Below, one piece after another: positions 62,253-64,000 of a DNA stretch of 64,000 bases. The DNA is from Chryseobacterium phocaeense (GTDB taxonomy: Bacteria; Bacteroidota; Bacteroidia; Flavobacteriales; Weeksellaceae). Both the position numbers and the translations under genes were made by a program. The stretch spans positions 2,062,158 through 2,126,157 of the forward strand of contig NZ_LT827015.1 in the NCBI RefSeq assembly GCF_900169075.1, given 5' to 3'. Within the stretch, counting starts at the first letter, position 1, and each line of letters opens with the position of its first letter. The notes under the pieces are model-generated. The model saw only the letters and a list, made by a program, of their open reading frames with translations, was not told the DNA's origin and did not search any database.

Positions 62253-62986
62253 AAGAAAATATCCTCCTGAACCTTGAGACTATCTGCCAAAGAATACAAA
62301 AAGCGTGTGAAAAGACCGGCAGACATCCTGACGACGTAAAACTCCTGCTCGCTACGAAGACTGTTTCTGCAGAACATATTAAAACAGCATTAGAGAACGG
62401 AACAACTTTAATTGCCGAAAATAAAGTTCAGGAGCTGAAGGAAAAATATGACGACCTGAAAGATACTCCGCATGAAAATCATTTCATTGGGCATTTACAG
62501 ACGAATAAAATTAAGGACATTCTGAAATATGATGTGGTTTGTGTACAGTCCCTGGATCGCCTGGATCTGGCAGAAAAGCTTCACCAAAGACTTTTATCTG
62601 AAGGAAAAACCATAGAAGTTCTGATTCAGGTGAATACTTCCCAGGAAGAAAGCAAATTCGGGGCACATCCTGATGAGGCTGTTGAACTTACCCGAAAAGT
62701 GTCTGAATTCAGCACACTGAAGATCAAAGGCCTGATGACCATCGGTCTTTTCAGTGCGGAAACAGAAAAAGTAAGAACTTGCTTTAAAATCCTAAAAAAC
62801 CTTCAGCAGGAAATTATCCTCCAGAATATCCCCAACGTAGAAATGAAAGAGCTTTCCATGGGCATGAGCGGTGATCTGGAAACCGCTATTGAGGAGGGTG
62901 CTACTATTGTGAGAGTGGGAACTGCGGTGTTTGGGGCGAGAATTTATCCGGATAGCTTTTACTGGAATGAAGGGAAAGGGGAGTGA
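62249..62986 (+). CDS. YggS-family pyridoxal-phosphate-binding protein (PLPBP)
   Basis: 245 residues. Lys of the PLP site in VKLLLATKTVSAEHIK; other family blocks are IAENKVQELKEKYDDL, HFIGHLQTNKIKDIL, VLIQVNTSQEESKFG, GLMTIGLF and SMGMSGDLETAIEEGATIVR with the glycine-rich phosphate site. Role: PLP homeostasis and amino-acid balance. Overlaps the AAA gene by 4 bp. Confidence 0.94.
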   Translation: MKENILLNLETICQRIQKACEKTGRHPDDVKLLLATKTVSAEHIKTALENGTTLIAENKVQELKEKYDDLKDTPHENHFIGHLQTNKIKDILKYDVVCVQSLDRLDLAEKLHQRLLSEGKTIEVLIQVNTSQEESKFGAHPDEAVELTRKVSEFSTLKIKGLMTIGLFSAETEKVRTCFKILKNLQQEIILQNIPNVEMKELSMGMSGDLETAIEEGATIVRVGTAVFGARIYPDSFYWNEGKGE

Positions 62987-63295
62987 GTGTTTGAGAGTGT
63001 CTGTGTTTGAGGGTGTGAGCGCGTGAGTGAAACCGCTTAAGATTCAATTTTTAAAATTAATTTATTTTGTTTCGTGAATTCTTCTTACGAGATTAAAAGG
63101 TTACTCAAAGTCAGGAGACTTTGTATGGCTGCAAATCTCTTCGAGTGTATTTTAATTTCCTGACAGAGCAATTTTTATTCTAATTTATTGATTTGTCCAT
63201 ATAATTATAAAAATCTTACGTTAAAAAAGTTAATCTTTTCATTGATAGCATTTTAGGCCGGTTTTATTTATAGATTTACACGACACAAAAAATCT
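62987..63295. other. Intergenic with GT-rich low-complexity stretch
   Basis: Right after the PLPBP stop, 62980-63030 is a run of GAGTGT/GTGTTTGAGG/GTGAGCGCGTGAGTG units on the plus strand, odd for this AT-rich DNA. The rest is AT-rich with no gene. Confidence 0.5.
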
Positions 63296-63490
63296 ATGAT
63301 GAAACACAATAATTTTAGTTCTGTTCAGAAAATCTTCTTTCTATTCTTACTTTTATTAATCAGCTATTCCTTTACTTCAGCGAGTAATGAAAGTGAAGCC
63401 ATAAAAATGACTTTTCTGGTGACCTGCATCACCATCACTACCATTTTCATTATTTTCTATATCTCAAAAAAGATGAAGGGGAAAAATTAA
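63296..63490 (+). CDS. Small membrane protein, unknown function
   Basis: 64 residues (two adjacent ATGs, 63296 and 63299). Two hydrophobic segments, SVQKIFFLFLLLLISYSF and TFLVTCITITTIFIIFYI, joined by ASNESEAIKM, and a basic tail KKMKGKN. No family recognised. Confidence 0.55.
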   Translation: MMKHNNFSSVQKIFFLFLLLLISYSFTSASNESEAIKMTFLVTCITITTIFIIFYISKKMKGKN

Positions 63491-63665
63491 AATAAAACAC
63501 CATTTGTAGTGTAAAGCTAAATTAAAATTGCTTTTCAGTGGATATTTATTTATTTTTAGACCATCTAATTTTCGATTGATATGTTACCCGAAGTACCGGC
63601 CACAGCAGGAAAAACACGTGAAATGTAATATTTCAAGCATATGAGATGTCCTATCCTAATAAATT

Positions 63666-64000
63666 ATGTCCATGAAACATGTAAAAGCCGTAATAATTAC
63701 TTCTTTATTTGCCTTAATTACCCAATCAGCTTATGCCCAAAGCTGTGATTGCACCAAAAACTACAATTGGGTAAAAAAAACGTTTGAAGAAAACGATGCC
63801 GGTTTTGAATACGCATTAAAGCAGAAAGACAGCCAGGCTTACGAAGCACATAATAAAGCCACCTCAGAAAAAGTAAAGTCTGCGAAAACATTTAGTGAAT
63901 GCGGTCCTCTTCTCTATGAATGGCTTAGCTTTTTCCGTTCGGGACATATTGCGATACGTCCGATCAAAAAGGAATCATCCCAACCGTCTGCAAACGAAAA
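63666..64000 (+). CDS. Secreted protein, likely S41-peptidase family, cut by window end
   Basis: The first 111 residues are visible. Signal peptide up to SAYAQ, then CDCTKNYNWVKKTFEENDAG with FEYALKQKDSQAYEAHN, the N-terminal pattern of Bacteroidota S41/C-terminal-processing-protease-like proteins. The catalytic region lies beyond the edge, so the class is inferred. Start at 63666 or at the second ATG 63672. Confidence 0.65.
   Translation, partial: MSMKHVKAVIITSLFALITQSAYAQSCDCTKNYNWVKKTFEENDAGFEYALKQKDSQAYEAHNKATSEKVKSAKTFSECGPLLYEWLSFFRSGHIAIRPIKKESSQPSANE

Overview
The window looks like a chromosome segment of a Bacteroidota, most likely a Chryseobacterium-type flavobacterium. Evidence: AT-rich DNA with weak ribosome sites, a type IX secretion C-terminal sorting domain (12.1-13.5 kb), small secreted proteins with a V-G-I-x-T-x-N-P motif after the signal peptide, many lipoproteins, TonB and TPR outer-membrane proteins, and intergenic clutter of AT-rich dispersed repeats. 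No rRNA, insertion sequence, CRISPR array or prophage was recognised. One tRNA, tRNA-Arg(UCG), lies at 26.4 kb.

Layout. 0-0.35 kb: 155-bp repeats. 0.66-2.9 kb: LytS/LytTR two-component pair and a lipoprotein. 3.2-4.1 kb: astacin-like lipoprotein protease. 4.3-6.9 kb: metE behind a cobalamin riboswitch. 7.1-9.7 kb: Lrp/AsnC regulator, decayed DNA and a nitrobindin-like protein. 9.8-10.7 kb: 187-bp tandem repeats. 11-15.8 kb: TetR, an RCC1-repeat T9SS cargo, a VOC gene fused at its 3' end to a truncated paralogue of two secreted proteins. 16-22.4 kb: a POTRA/beta-barrel protein, a leaderless peptidoglycan hydrolase, a membrane protein, an amidase fragment and an alpha/beta hydrolase. 22.5-26.4 kb: accessory patch next to the tRNA (bacteriocin-like peptide, AbiC-like protein, orphan small genes, remnants, diverged direct repeats). 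26.8-39.2 kb: outer-membrane barrel plus TPR protein, CocE-type hydrolase, APC permease, Mpo1-like protein, DUF3857/transglutaminase protein, DUF4377 lipoprotein.

39.3-55.3 kb is the most interesting part: a class I lanthipeptide locus in two facing halves. The rightward operon encodes a C39-peptidase ABC exporter, a split LanB dehydratase (glutamylation and elimination proteins) and a LanC-like cyclase. The leftward half encodes an ABC ATPase, two ABC-2 permeases, a TonB-dependent siderophore-type receptor and a 64-residue precursor with a double-glycine leader and a His/Cys/Asp-rich core. A Fur-family regulator gene is divergent from the ATPase gene. Seven copies of one 15-bp Fur-type 7-1-7 inverted repeat (TGCAACA-W-TGTTGCA) sit in the four promoter regions of this locus, including the regulator's own, and I saw none elsewhere. 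I infer a metal-responsive lanthipeptide system in which the peptide may bind metal and return through the TonB receptor; the alternative is a metal-regulated antimicrobial with a LanFEG-like immunity pump. The LanC protein lacks all three canonical zinc ligands, which is notable if the regulator senses zinc.

55.4-64 kb is ordinary: dGTPase, Fpg/Nei glycosylase, methyltransferase, SMR efflux protein, a 27-residue membrane micro-ORF, a CPBP protease, an AAA ATPase coupled to a YggS-type PLP protein, and the start of a secreted protein cut by the window edge.
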